In this document: piece after piece, positions 27,301-40,900 of the stretch
Layout: each line of letters opens with the position of its first letter
Numbering within the stretch: position 1 is the first letter of the stretch
NCBI RefSeq assembly: GCF_021130785.1
Contig: NW_025777988.1
Span: 1 to 64,000, forward strand
Source of the DNA: Homalodisca vitripennis
Taxonomy: Eukaryota > Arthropoda > Insecta > Hemiptera > Cicadellidae
Reading direction: 5' to 3'
Length of the DNA stretch: 64,000 nucleotides
Position numbers and translations under genes: made by a program
Notes under the pieces: model-generated
Seen by the model: the letters and a program-made list of their open reading frames with translations, nothing else
The model's database searches: none
What the model was told of the DNA's origin: nothing

Positions 27301-30300
27301 GTACAGAGGTAGAATGTGGAGGAGTGTAGACATGTTATATAGTAGGTGTGGGAGTATATTTGGACACGGAGATCACAGTAGTGTATGACATGATTGGTGG
27401 AAGTGTGACGCGATGGGTACGTGACTTAGTATCTATCTGTTACAGTGGATCACGATGTATAGTGAAGTGAGAACAGAGTTGTGATATCACATTGTACAGA
27501 CAGTAGGGTCTCATTGGAGGAGTCTATAGTGTGATGTGTGATACATCATCTACTATTTAGACAGCATTAGAGTTCTCTTACAAGGGTTGTGTTGAATGTA
27601 GCATATTATGACAGATGGTGGAGAAGCATAGCGACTCTTCAGAAGAGAGGATCTTGGTATGTTCAGGTGATGAGCTCAGATATGTCTCACAACTGAAGCA
27701 CTAGAGGTTAGTGGAGGGATTATACTTTAGATTGCTGACATATATGATGTGAGAGTGTGGGTGCGTGGTGTGAGTCTCAGTGAGAGTGTAGTGCATCATG
27801 CTTGATGATAGAGATTATGGTATGAGCAGAACTCAGGGGGAGTTGAGGATACGACGGAGACGGGTTGAATGATTCATAGGACAGAGAGAGGAGACTAGCG
27901 ACTGAGGTGTCTATGTCTGGTTTCTCAGTAGGTCAGGAGAGTGTTGACAGCGGCACACCTACACAGAAGAGATGGAGTCACAGTGCGTGATGCTAATCAG
28001 GCTGATATAGATATGATTTATACTTTGTGAGAATATTGTGTTGCGAGATGTGTTACACTCACAACAATGAGTATGATTCTCAGTGAACTTGGATGACAGA
28101 AGCACGAACGTGATGGAGTGGTGCACATCCTCTATGCGAGGATATACAGTTAGACGGACACGGTCTATAGCACTATAGTGATAACAGAGAGGAGAGATTC
28201 ACACTCAGATGTAGAGACGTTTATATGTGCAATAAGCGATCTATCTGACAACAGAACGATGGGGTGAGAGTTGGAGGAGTGTGGAGCACACAACACACTA
28301 GAGTGGAGAGAGATGCAGGGAGAGACGTGGAGTTAGTGAGTTACGACAGACATTAGAGTTATCTCGATACATGTTTATATATATGGTGAGGTAGTGTGAC
28401 TAAAAATGGTATGATGATGTACACAGTGTGAGTATCACACAGTTGATGGTTTCAGGACACGACACGTAGCGAGTTCTAATAGGAATTGATAGGGTTGAGC
28501 GCTGAAATGAAGCGAGTGCGACGAGATGTCTACAAGGGTGGAATTGATGTTGGTGTTAGTAGAGTGTGTGATGGAAGAGGAAGGTGAGACAGTGTGAGGT
28601 GAATAACTAAGTAGAGGGACTAACTCAAGGATATGTAGAACTATTATTGAGTGAGGGACGCACACTGCCTGGATCTGGGTTCAGACACAGAGGACATGCT
28701 CATAGTGGTGAGAAGGTGCAACATGGAGGTGAGGTGGTGTACGGATCTGCACGATAGGAGTGAGACTTACTCTTAGAGAGTTTCTGAGAGTATAGGGAGA
28801 GGTGACTCTATATCTGTGAGTGCGATATCTTTCAGGATCTCGACAACAGAGATTATGTATACATGTGGTATAGGGTGGAGGAGATGAGGTAGGAGATTGA
28901 CAGAGACATTTGGTAACTGATGTGGAGAGGATTTGAGGCGTGTGACAAGCTTTATGAGTGTATCACAACAGGTGTGGTAGGCAATCTTGCTTTCAGTAGA
29001 CACTGGACACATCCACTAGGAGGAAGTGGACACGGGAGCGAGCCTAGCACAGTGTGTGATATGGACACACTGGGGAGTTATTGGTTGACATAGTTGGGGT
29101 GTGACACACGGAAGTCTGGTACAACGTGAGCATGACATCGTGGAGGTATCGCAGATAGATTGTTTAACACACAGGTGTCTTATCTGGGGGTGACGGGTCA
29201 TTATCTTAACGTAGAACTCTTGCGCGACGAGGTATGTCAGAGTATCTGTACATAGATTAACAATCTGGTGCGTGAGTCTTTGTGGAACCTAGAAGATTAG
29301 AGTGCTCTGTGAGTGGTCAGAAGGCTTCTGTACGTAATCAGATGTGTCGAGAGCTAGTGGGCATGGTGGTGAGGAGATGCTAGCTATTACTATACTCTGT
29401 GACACTCATGCTGCATATGAATGGTTATTCAATATGTACTGGCGGATACTACTATTAGACACATGGTTTAGGGGTAGGAGACACTTTGGACACTGTGACT
29501 CGGGGGGAAGTGATATATGTTGCTGATATATAGCAGAAACTTAGATGTAAACGTAGCAACGCGAGGCGAGTCACTGAGTTCTATTAGAGAGAGGGGGGTG
29601 AACAGGTGGTGAGGGGACGATAGATAGAAGTGATGGGGAGTTATCTGTAGTGAGGAGGTGGTGGAGAACACTCATTTACTCTTAGGCAGTGATGTGTCTA
29701 CAACGTATATTGGAGATCTTGGCATGATGGAGTATCTTTTTCTAGAATGGTGCCACACAGTATGAGGGTCTCGTTCGTCGGGAACTGGCTCTTTATTTTG
29801 ATTACGTGATAGTTATTAGAGTGGGGAGCTGGAGTGCACACTAGGGGCATGTGAGTTGGATTCGGGTAGTATTGGGTTTGGGGGATGCACTGAATCTCAG
29901 TCTTTATGGGTGTTATCTACTAGGTGTGTAGTGGTGGTGACATCTGGTGGTGTTTGCGTCTACTTATTATACGGAACACATAGTGGTGTGGATTTCTGAG
30001 TCTTGGGTATCTGTGGGTGGAGAGAGGGGTGGTTATATGGTAGGGTGTGGAGATTGTGTTATTGTGATGTGAGTGTTGAGGAGATTCTAGTGGAGTCTTA
30101 GTGGTAGAGGGATAAGGTGGTGAGCATATTGGTTGATCTGATACACACAGTAGCGTGTTGGGGAGATGAATGCATCTAGAAATTTACTCTGACACACACT
30201 TATAGGGGATGGAAGAGTCAACATGCACAAGTGATAGGTACACACACTATGCACAGGATGGACACAGGAGATGAGTTCAAGAGATTAAGTCATATAGAGA

Positions 30301-31320
30301 CAGATGGGCGGGGTGTGTGGTGCAGACTGAGCTGCACGGTGGAGTAGATTGACTGATCTAGCAGTTACATAGTTCATAGAAGGTGTTCTCATCTCATAGA
30401 CACGAGATTTGAGTGAGTGCATGGTGAGTAGGAGTGTATTGATGAGATGTGTAATGTGTGTATTGAGATCACTTATGGATCATTATCACGGATTAGACTC
30501 TTATGTTTGTCACACATTGAGTTCAGAGTCATCTGGCGACACTAGTTCTGCGGGTGAGTACGTCGAGGAGCAAGAGACACAGATTTATGATCCGGTATAT
30601 TAGTTGGGTAGTGTTTATATAGTGGATTAGTGACGATAGGTCACACTTCATATGTATGGATTATCTCAAGACAGTTCTATCTAGGTTGACTAGGGCTTCT
30701 GAGTGCGGGGTGGTGGAATACATGGATGCATTCTACAGAGTTCTCTTGTACATGCACCCACTCTACATCTACTTACTCTGAGTAGGAGAATATTCGGGAG
30801 AAGTGATCTAGTACACGGGAGTGTGTTGCAGGTTCTGTAGGGAACATTGTGTCGTGGTGGTGGAGAGTGGTACAGTGAGTGTGAGGCATGGTATGGCATG
30901 TTTACATAGTTATATGCACTATGATTATAGGTCTTTAGAGAAAACATGGTGGACACATTAGACACACGTTGATTTGGGACGAGACAAATGTGTCACGGTG
31001 CCTGGTGCAGGTGAGAGACAGACAAGAGACAATGGCACACACGGAGCACAGTTCTTAGGTTGGAGGTGGGGGATATGAGCGTGTGTGAGTCTCTCAGATA
31101 TCTGTTCAGTGAAGGGATGAGAGGAGCTTTAGAACGTATACACACGTATCTGTAGGAGTGCGAGTCTGGTCTAGACTATTGTGATACATATACAATGAGG
31201 CAGATCTATTTATATAGCGGATGTAGCGACAACAGATACTGCACTTTTTAGTTATGAGGATTGGGAGACGAGTATCACATGTAATTGAGTGTTGAACACA
31301 TCAACATCTAGGGTATGTTG

Positions 31321-31800
31321 GGATGATGGAAAGTATTTGTTTGGGGATGTGTGGTTGTTGTATATGGGAGGGTTGTGGGTTAGTAGGTATGGTGTTGCTG
31401 TTTGGATGGGTTTGTTAATGGGTTTTTTGGTGTGTTAAGGTTTGGTTTTGATTGTTTGGTTGTGTGGGAGGGTGTGTTTAGGTGATTAGAAATTTTGTTA
31501 GGGATTTTTGGTGTTTTTTAAATGGGGTTTTTCACTAAGTGATGGGAAAGTTTTTATATTTTGGGTTGGTGTACTTGAGGGGGTGTGTGGGTGATGGTTG
31601 GTGTGTGGGGTTTGGGGGGTTGAGGTTTTTGGGGGGGAGAGTGGTTTGAAGTGGTGTGGGGGTTTATTGGTTTATGTTTTGTGTCTGGTGTGGATTTGTA
31701 ACAGGTAGTCTTTGGGTAGGTAGCTGTTTTGGTGTAGAAGGTTTGGGGTATAATGATTTGTGCAAATTTAGTTAAGGGGAAGTGGGTTGTGTTTTTTTTA
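31321..31800. repeat. Nearly C-free G/T-rich edge of the skewed tract
   Basis: I count 9 C in these 480 bases, with many ggg and gggg runs separated by T-rich words. The C-poor composition leaves the minus strand nearly without G, so a 102-codon minus-strand frame at 31,554-31,862 (Thr/Pro/His/Lys-rich) arises passively and is not called a gene. Closely spaced G runs on the plus strand could form G-quadruplexes. This is the purest part of the array and may best reflect its original motif. Confidence 0.75.
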
Positions 31801-32164
31801 AATTGATGGTATGTGGATAATTGTGATTTTGTATAAGTGGGTTGAGCGCGAGGCGACATCACTAAAGTTGTAAGTATAGAGGGATTCGGAGTTTGGTTGA
31901 TATACGATTGTTCTTGGATTGGGGTGTTTTATTTTGTATGTTTTTAATTGGAATGAGGTATTTGTTGTTTGACAGTTAAAGTTAGCATAATATTTCATTT
32001 TAGATATTTTTATTATAGCTAATAGTGTGAATGGTTTAGTTGGGTAAAAGTTTATTAGATTATATAATGTATGTTACTAAAAAATTGGTGTTTTTTCAAT
32101 GAGCGAGGACTCTGTTGTAAAATATAAAGTACTCCCATCTTTCAGAAGGAGATTTTTTATAAAA

Positions 32165-33480
32165 GCCTAGTATTTAATTTTAAATAGTTACGATCAGTTC
32201 TTTAGTCAATAGTGCATCCTTATATTACCTTTTCCTGCATTTTACTAACAAATAAATAATCAAATTATTTCATCTTTAATTCAAGGACAATGAATAATAA
32301 TAAGGAAAAACAGACTTCAACGCATAGCGACAACTTTAACCTTATTCAATTATCTCAAAGAAAGAACACTACACGACACTAATTTTCTATATAGGACAAA
32401 GGACATAAATTACAACATTTTCAAAATAGTAAATATTCTTCTTTGCAGAAATACCTAACTTAATTTTCTTGCGTTTTGTTGTTGCATTGCATCAATTTCT
32501 GATCACGTTTATTGATGAAACTTATTTAATATAACTCTTAAATTGTTACTTACATTATGTTTTAATATGATTCATCACTCACTGTGCCTTTATTAATTCA
32601 TGTAAACCGATAGCCTTACAGCAATGTCAACATCTTTAAGTTTAACTTAGGCTTAGTATCAATACTCCCACAATCTCCAGAACAAGGAGACACAATTTTT
32701 AAACATCAACCTTTGTCTGTTACAGTACAATAGCAGCATGAAAACTCAAAGTACATGTATGTATTAATCCCTAGCCCTGATACAGCCTTACAAAGTCTCA
32801 GGAAGATTTGACGTACAGCTCAGGAATAACTGACTCTACAATCTCAGACAATTTAGACATTATGTAACCCTTTGTGTGTTTCGAAATAATGGCACATGCT
32901 AGAACTCATAAGTACATTTATGTCTTATTGCTCTGCGCCCTGATAGTATTACAATCTCGTGAAAGATTTTTACGTAAGGCTCAGTATCAATGTTTCTCCA
33001 CACATTCTCAGTACAATTAGATTATGTAACCACCTTGTATGTGCCTATACTAAATAGCAGCAGACCAAAGTACATTTATCACTAATTAATCCCCAAGTCC
33101 CTGAGAAGGCTTACAAGTCGCAGAGAAACTGATTTTGACGTAAGCGAGCTCAGGATCAATGACTTCTACAATCTCAAGACAATTAGAATTATTAACACCT
33201 TTGTGTATGGTTCGAAATAATATGCATCAGTCACTCAACAGTACCATTTAATGATTTAATCCGCTTGTCCCTGATATTTATTACAATTCTCAGTGAAGAG
33301 TTATCTCCGTAAGACTCAAGTATCACAGATGATTTCCACCAATCTCAGACAATTAGACTTTATTGTACACTACCATCTGATATGTGCCATATAATGGCAT
33401 CAGTCTGGAAGCGGAATTATGTTAATACACTTTTAAAGGGTTCTCCTAAAATATGTTTAATAATTACATGAATTTTAAAG
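32165..33480 (+). repeat. Block B, first copy of a duplicated repeat block
   Basis: The match to 50,715-52,005 begins at ttaattttaaatagttacga (32,175 versus 50,731). It continues through tcctgca, the five-unit tandem array and gaattatg..acacttttaaagg, and ends at tacatgaatttt/taaag (about 33,480 versus 52,005). Flanks outside these limits do not match: the left flank here is the G-rich tract and the right flank is plain AT-rich DNA. There is no coding frame. Confidence 0.85.
32610..33410 (+). repeat. Tandem array, five units of ~165 bp
   Basis: Units start near 32,610, 32,780, 32,942, 33,103 and 33,273, and the first four end in ccctga. Each unit keeps the same landmarks in order: ttaca(a)gtctca, gaagattt.acgtaagctca, atcaatgact, caatctcagacaattaga, ttatgtaac, cctttgtgtgt, cgaaataatggcagcaga, ctcaaagtacattta, and taat.c...ccctga. 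The first unit is the most diverged and the fifth is cut short. This is a satellite-like minisatellite. There are no constant repeats with spacers, so it is not a CRISPR array. Confidence 0.85.
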
Positions 33481-35744
33481 ACAAAATCGAGTGGACTTCA
33501 CCATAAAGTTTACCTAAATAAGTATAATTTACTCTTGAATCAAGATAAAAAGTTATTCATTACCTCAGATCGTATGACCAATTACGATTACATACTTTTT
33601 AAAAAAAAATTTTATTAACTCATACCCGAAGTTATGATTATTGGGGCCTAACACCGCCACCATTTACATCAGGCACGCATAGTTATGTCCAAAGTGCTGT
33701 CTCGTGTAATACAATGTGTACAATTTTGTAAATATGCAATCTTCGTTTATTTCTTCAAAAAAGAGTACCTCCTAAAATTTCATTTTTCTCTCGACATTTA
33801 ATGAACTTCATCTAGTCGAAATAGGGCATGTATATAAAATAAAAAATTTAAGCAATTTTAATCATCCCGATGTGAATTGATTTCTATGGCAAGGGACTAA
33901 AAACAAAAATATCTCATTATCACTTCACACTTTGAGGGCAAAACTCATAAACTGTCTCTAAAGAGCACAACTTTGTTTTAATTTACCGTAACATAACTAT
34001 TATTATTATATGAGAAACAGCTTATGGTATAATGGTGAATTAGGCTACAATCCGATTATAAATAAAACGCATAGCCAAAGGTAAAATTATTGGTTTTTTC
34101 TACTTAGCGAGGTTAGTTGTACAAAAACTGGCTGGTTTCTTACAATTTAAACAAACCGCTGTAATAAACAATATCAACTGTCAGCTGTTGTAAGCTAAAA
34201 ATAATTGCTGTTTTCATTTTATCTGCCCTCATACAGCTTTAATAGTACACTTTCCAATGATTTTTTAACCTGCGTGTCTATTAATAAACCTTACCTATCT
34301 TGCAGGTTACCTATTATAGGTCTCCTTTTGATTACAACTCATAAGAAAATAAAAATCAATCTAATTAACAAAAAAAAACGTAAATTCATTCTTATATATT
34401 AGATTGTTTATATAATAGGTTACTTCCAACACTAACCGAGTACAAAATAATGTTTTCTTGATTAATACAGCGCACCACTATTAAAATAATATGAATTAAT
34501 TTCTTATATCTTTAATTCTTTCAGTCGTTATTCCCTCTTACTCAAAAATATAATGGTGATCTATTCTTACGTATTCTTAACTACTTTTTTATGACAAACT
34601 CGCACAGCTTCCCCTTACAGTAATGATAATCTTTTAACTAAGGCTCCTAACATTATGACATTAAATAATCATAGCAAAAATAGAATGTTTATTGCCGCGA
34701 CAAAGCTCTAAAAATTATATGAACATATCTCTCTAGGAGCGCTCTCCAGCTAACATAAAGTATTGGCAAATTAGACTGTATGTTTTCTCGGTACCTTGCC
34801 ATTTTCCAAGCTCGTGCGTGCGTGGCGTGATGTGAGGTGCGTGTGTTCTGTGTTATATGTGTGAGTTGTTTTCTTTACAATATATAATTAATTCCACTTA
34901 CAGTTGTCATGCAGCAGTAAAACGTTATCATGACTTATCAAGAAAAAACCAAATACTTAACAATTAAATAGGAGCTCTCCCTCACAACCAATCCCATCTA
35001 TTAGCACGGTTTACAGAGCCATTTTCCTCTCGGCGCCCTTAAAGCAGCTTTTATAATAATTCTTTATTGAAATCTCCACCGGTAAATGTTTTGAGCACTC
35101 GGTTCAACCTCGCAAATACCCAATCAGGGTTTTTTTGTACGTTCTCGGTGTGTAAATGTGGACTAATAAATGTTTTTTTGGACTCTCACCCCGCTGTCCG
35201 CTTTTTATTCAAACATCAATCTACACGCAGCTTTATAACTCACGGTTAAAAAAAAACATTACCAAATTTCTTATACCTCACATCATTTTCGTACATATTT
35301 TTAATAAAAGATATACGATTATAATGAACCTACTAAACAGGTAGTAGCGCTACAACCACGTGTAGTGTAACAGGCTTCACTGAGGTTGCATGCACAATTG
35401 CTAATTATTTAGCTTATTTCCATTTTAAGAAAATGGTGCTGCCGACAACTGACAGATAAATTTCTTTTCTACACACCCATGTGCACCTAAATCTACAAAA
35501 AAAACTTAGTATAACTTTACAAAATTCGTAGGGAACACACTACTTTGAGCTCCCGAAATTCGATGCACCATCATAGCATAACTCTATTCTTGTCTATGAA
35601 ACATGAAGCTCATATACAATCTCTTCTAAGCCTGCAGATGAATCCTTAAGCAGATAAATTACAACCTCCACTACTCTTCCGACTACACTGTCCCACTACT
35701 AACTCCCCACTGCTCCTAATGAGACATCCAATAATGGATTGCCT
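33481..35744. other. AT-rich sequence between block B and A'
   Basis: No coding frame above noise. Small plus-strand frames at 34,205-34,402 and 35,067-35,249 show no domain. An irregular GT-rich microsatellite lies at 34,812-34,868. This segment does not match what follows B' (the C/T-rich tract), so the duplication stops at the edge of B. Confidence 0.5.
34812..34868. repeat. Irregular GT-rich microsatellite
   Basis: Repeated gtgcgtg, gtggcg, gtgatgtgagg and gtgtgt words. It has the same noisy style as the tract at 37,884-37,969. Confidence 0.7.
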
Positions 35745-37883
35745 ATTGATTTCTCTTTTAGATAATTAACTTCTAAATCTTACTTAAGTTAAACAAGGCA
35801 GAGACTTGATTTAATATGACTTAATTACATTTCATTTAACACTCATTGTAATGTCCGCTGGCAAACTACTCCACACATACAATAGTCCGCTGCGTCCCAC
35901 ACTGATTTAACACAGCGGGGGCCTAGCATCGGGGGTCCAAATGGTCGTTTTATATAGTTTTCACTGTTTGGTACACTACTAGTATAAGTTTTATAAAAAC
36001 CATTTAATTGTGGCAGCGTCTGTCAATTATTAATTCCCCCTTCTCTCATTATGAACTATAATGGTCCTCGCCATACAATTTTTCTTAATGGAATTTAGCG
36101 AATTTTTTATAAAAATTTTTGTTTCTCAACTGTGTCTACTCATTTCATCTTTTAAAACATCCCATTTCTCAAACATTCAATCAACGTCGAGCTCATGTGG
36201 GGATCGTAGGTAAAGCGGTATTGTATAAGCATCCCAAATGATAATATTGAACAACAGGTTTCAGCAAGTCAGGAATAACCGCGCGTTATATCAGCAAACC
36301 GTCACCATACATATGAGCCAGACAAGACTAAAAATCATCTTAAAATACTAATGGAAAACTTTATGTGAATGAAAGAAAAACAAAACAAATTAACATAATC
36401 AATACGCAAATTTAATTCAACTCCAAGACATTCCAGACTAGCAAGAAAGGTGACCTGCAGCTACTTCAAGTCAACACTGACAATAAATCTTATCTGAATT
36501 ATTCCCACTATAGCTACAGTATTTGCAAAGTTTCTCATACACACGATATACTAAATAAGAAACGCAAATCACAATTAAAATAAACTTGGGTTTACCTAAT
36601 TATAACTAATCTCTCCCTATCCATCCACAAGGTGAACAAATACCTCACTGGCGCGAAACTTGTCTCTCAATAAACGTCAACTTTCTATATTCATACTGTA
36701 TTATCAAAACTTTAAACAGGGTGTTATCACAGCTGATTAAACGAAGTACTCACAAATCTTGAGTTAATACCTTTCCATCTTTCAAACTTTGATAAAGCAA
36801 TATTTAGTATTGATTCCATTACGCAACCATTTTGTGAGCGCAGAAAGCTTTTCTCAAAGTAATGCGATTAGTTGCGACGAGAGAGCACATCTTCAACACA
36901 TTTTTCTACAAAGCCTTGCCGTTTTACTTCCATTTTCCAAGCCAGAAATATTTCCAGCTGAATGTCAACAGTATAATTTTTAGAAGAGCCACTATACACA
37001 TATATACTGTGTCCGTCTGCTTCCATATAAACTGTACACAACGACACACTATCAAGCTAAAAAAAATAAAAAATCAACTCTTGTATATTAATAGCTTAAC
37101 GTAAAACATTACTTATTGTCGAAAAGATATTAACCAATTTATCATTCATATTTAACTCGCTATGTCTAGCAGTATCATCACTGATAAATATATTATCTAT
37201 AACTCATTATGTAATTAATAGCTTGAGTAAAAAACATCTGTGATCGTATTAAGTAACTGAATTCATTTTTGGTTATCATTATCATCTATTACAACAAACT
37301 CATATAGCGTTGTTAAGCACAACACCCACCCGGCTAAACCTGTTTTAAGGCTGGATTAAATAATAACAGCGACATAATAGAGTTCTTTTCACTAAAATGA
37401 GCGCTGTAGATCAAAGGATTAATATTTTAGTGTAAATTATTCCGTTCGTTTAATTCTTAAATGTTATAAACAAATAACCGAGAAGCTTTGTAAGCTATTA
37501 TATAAAAGTACCACACCAACAAAAAGTATAAATGGATAAAAATACGTTCTTTCTAATAGTGTCCTTGTGACTCAATTTTACTATGGCACTATTGCACCTC
37601 TTATATCGATACCCCAATTCCTATTACTATCATATTGTACGTATTTTCTCTGTTTTAAAATGTACCCGATACTTCCAACAGAGCACAATGGGGAAAGAAT
37701 ATAATTGAGTAATAATCTTTAGTTCTCTATCGAAACTCCTCTCAACTGATTTTCACTTCATATTGTTTAATCACTATTAAAATTCTTCCGGTTCTCCACC
37801 AGGGATTTCCTAACGTAACTGAGATCACGTTCTACAAACTAAAGCGAAATGAGTTCATAATATAATTGTCTATCAAATATAGT

Positions 37884-37969
37884 GTAGTGATGTGTGTGAG
37901 TGAGCGTGTGTGTCTGCGCTGCGGTGCGTGCGTGCCGTGTGCGTGGGTGTGATGTGTCTGTGGTGTGTC
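37884..37969. repeat. Noisy GT microsatellite in A'
   Basis: Occupies the place of the clean (GT)n at 5,096-5,117. It is several times longer and reads as gtgagtgagcgtgtgtgtc, gtgcgtgcgtgcc and similar words. The interruptions resemble the word style of the 14.3-32 kb tract. Confidence 0.75.
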
Positions 37970-40900
37970 GATTTTTTGATGCGCACTGAGCTTTGATAAT
38001 AATACTGTAGCTTGCAGATTCTGATATTGCCCGTAGAGTACTGATTTCTAACGTTAAACCTCACACTTGAATTTTGATCTTATAGTACTTATACATGAGT
38101 ATACGTCATCTTTTTCTTATACATAAGTAAAGTCATTACTATTGTATTAGTGTATTTTTTTGCTTGTTGTACTTGACACTGTATTTCTATTAACCTATTA
38201 ACAGACATAAAAGCCATGAATTATCTATCCAACTATAGGTTTGACACTAAAACAAAACAGTTTACTTTCAAACTTTAGTCATTTTAAAACATCCTAAAAA
38301 GAAACAATGTATATTACACGCAATCCACCCAATCTGTCTACCTACAGCTCATCAGGTGGATGTTGTGTTTTTCCTACTTGCGTCTAAAATATATAAAGTT
38401 TTATAAACGACGTGTTGAAATCAAGTTGATACGTAATAGATAAACTTCTTTCTCGATCGCGCGTATTCAGTTTATATATAATAACAGGACACAATACACA
38501 ACTCTATACCTTTACAATATAGGGGTAACCTTCTCATAAGCATAAACAACACTCTTAAATTCAACACCTAATTTTCGAGCCGTCTCTTAAGTTTTACGTT
38601 CTATAGTTTTGCGTCATGTAAACGTTACTGACTGGACGTAGAGCTAACCACATAAAAATAATCAACATAATTACTGCTGGAAATCAGAATGTTTCAAACA
38701 TCAAATTTTTACTCTGCTAACAAACATTAACAGAAACAAGATTATTTACCCATAAACTCTTCATTTACCTCTTTTAAAATAGGGGCATTTAGAAATATTT
38801 TTAAAGGAATATATATATTCATTAAATTAAACTTAGGATATCTTTACATATAAAAAAGTATGTAAACTAAATGAATCCACTGTGTAAATGCCCATTTTTC
38901 TACTCGGATTAATTACGTAAAACACTCTAATAGGAGAATAACTGTTCACTAGCTAACTGAAAATAATGAAATACTGGGAATTTTGGCGGAGTCAAAAGAT
39001 ATCAGGTTACGAAAGTAGTAGTAAAACAGTTTTTTCTTAAGTTTTACTGAAGTGGTTTGATGAATTTAAACTTCACCACCTAACTTTAGTAATTTATCCA
39101 ACTGTTGTTAAATCCAGAAAAATGCAATTATGTTCCCCTCTTTAACGTCAAGTCCAGATTCCCTACGTTTCACGTTTGAATCTTTCTTCCCACACAAAAT
39201 TTATCTTAATTGAGTATAAATTTAGTTGCACTGATAGTTCACTAGAGCATCTTAATTATTACTACTTTTAAAACTAGTTTCCTAAATACAGATTAATTAG
39301 TTTTCTTATTCAGTTTTTTGTGTGTTAATTATAATATTATAAATCAAGTTATTGGTAAATATTTTTTATTCCGTGGAATCAATAATTAACAGTGACCTGA
39401 AAACAAATATAATTTCTCTCCGTTGTCTGTCTTCTCTCTATTGCAATTTTTCACGGAACTGCCCCACACTAGATCCCCACTTGAAATTTTTACCGTGAAG
39501 TTTAATTCTTATATAGCTTTTAATACTATCATCTACCGATTTCGCGAATTGGTGCATGTCTCACATCTCATAGTAAAGAAATAGCTGTGTGTTACTGAAT
39601 CATTTTCTTTTACATCTTAGGTCTTACGAAAAATTGTAGAACGAACGAACTATTGTAAATTAAGTAAGCTAACATAATACACAACAAATTTTCATCCATA
39701 TGGCATAGAGTAACACATATAATATGGAATTAAAGCTATGATCGCAGCGTTATCAAAGCCTATTGCGCTTTCAATAAATCTTCCAGACTTCATGTCAAAA
39801 GTTTTCATTATAGATGATACCGATCAGTGATTTTACTTATAAGAAACTCATTTTTTCCTTCAAATCATACGTGCTTATTAAATTATAATATAAATTATAT
39901 GCCAGTCAATTCTCATTCTTTCAGTTTATTTTCACTCCCGATCGGATACAATAGTTATTACAACCCCCCGGGTTCTTGCCTTCACGCTCCCATCTCATTT
40001 CAGTGACTCTTAATATCTGTCAGCGGTTGCTAACTATTGGAACACTTATTGAAATCTGGAAACTCTAAGTGTCCGCAATCTCTAATCAGACATTTCAAAT
40101 TATACAATAAATCATTTGTGACACATATAAATTAACTATCACTAATATTTTTTTTAATAATCAATTAGAGGTAAACTAACATAAAGTTACAGGTCCGAGA
40201 ACTAGTCTTGTTAAACAGTGACAGATTTCACCACTGAAATGAAGTTGGACGTGATGACCATAAGAAAATTATGGTTTTTGTTTAAAATTTTCTGGTTCAT
40301 TAACGATGGAAGGTTTGAAAGGAGAAATAGGGTTTCGGAAATGTTCCAAGCGTCACTTCACATTGTTACAAAAAGTATAACAATACAGTTTATCAGAAAT
40401 CTGGCACACCTAATCGTCTTGATCTTTATTTTAACTAACTAACCTAAGACCAGATCTACAGGGAGTGTTTATATAGCTAATCTCCTGAGGTAATCACTTA
40501 TAGAAGCATTGCAGATCACGACTGTCATATGCGTCTACAAAAATGACTTTATAAGTTTTCAACTGTCCTAAATCGAACAGTAATTCAAACAGTGAATAAA
40601 ACTATATTTATTCACCATATCTTTGGATAAAAAGCGCTGTCAATTACGATCTCGTATTATATACTTTACATATAATCATTGTTGACTTCAATAAAGACTA
40701 ATAGAAACTAAAATAGGCACTACACATTCGTCACATGCCAAGGGTTATAGCTTACAACTAGAACTTGCATCCCCAGACGATACGTAAATCCAAGGGGCAA
40801 AATCTTGTCAGTCAAGGAGACCTATAATGGTTATATCCTGCAGAAACTGGAGAAGTGTTTTACATTCCTCTTCCATTAATGCTCATAAATTTTTCAACAT

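Larger units (their letters stand above)
14340..31990. repeat. 17.6 kb strand-skewed low-complexity tract (G>>C)
   Basis: Composition changes sharply from the AT-rich flanks. Runs of A or T almost vanish, and short words such as gtgtg, gagag, agtgt, cacac and tctag dominate. No fixed period is visible. Hand counts on 60-base lines show the skew: at 14,641 C 13 and G 7; at 18,721 G 32, T 14, A 12, C 2; at 25,561 G 19, T 20, A 15, C 6. So the left kilobase is C-leaning and the rest G-leaning. Short minus-strand frames throughout are His/Ser/Thr/Pro-rich, which is what stop-poor skewed sequence gives, and no protein family is recognisable. The tract may be a huge degenerate microsatellite array or an uncorrectable read consensus over one. 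Confidence 0.7.

Noticed and set aside
31554..31862. 102-codon minus-strand frame, Thr/Pro/Lys/His-rich
   Set aside because: The minus strand is almost free of G here, so few stops can occur. This is a compositional artefact.
32610..33410. Regularly spaced repeat considered as CRISPR-like
   Set aside because: The whole ~165 bp unit is repeated, not short constant repeats with variable spacers. No cas genes are present and the context is an animal genome.
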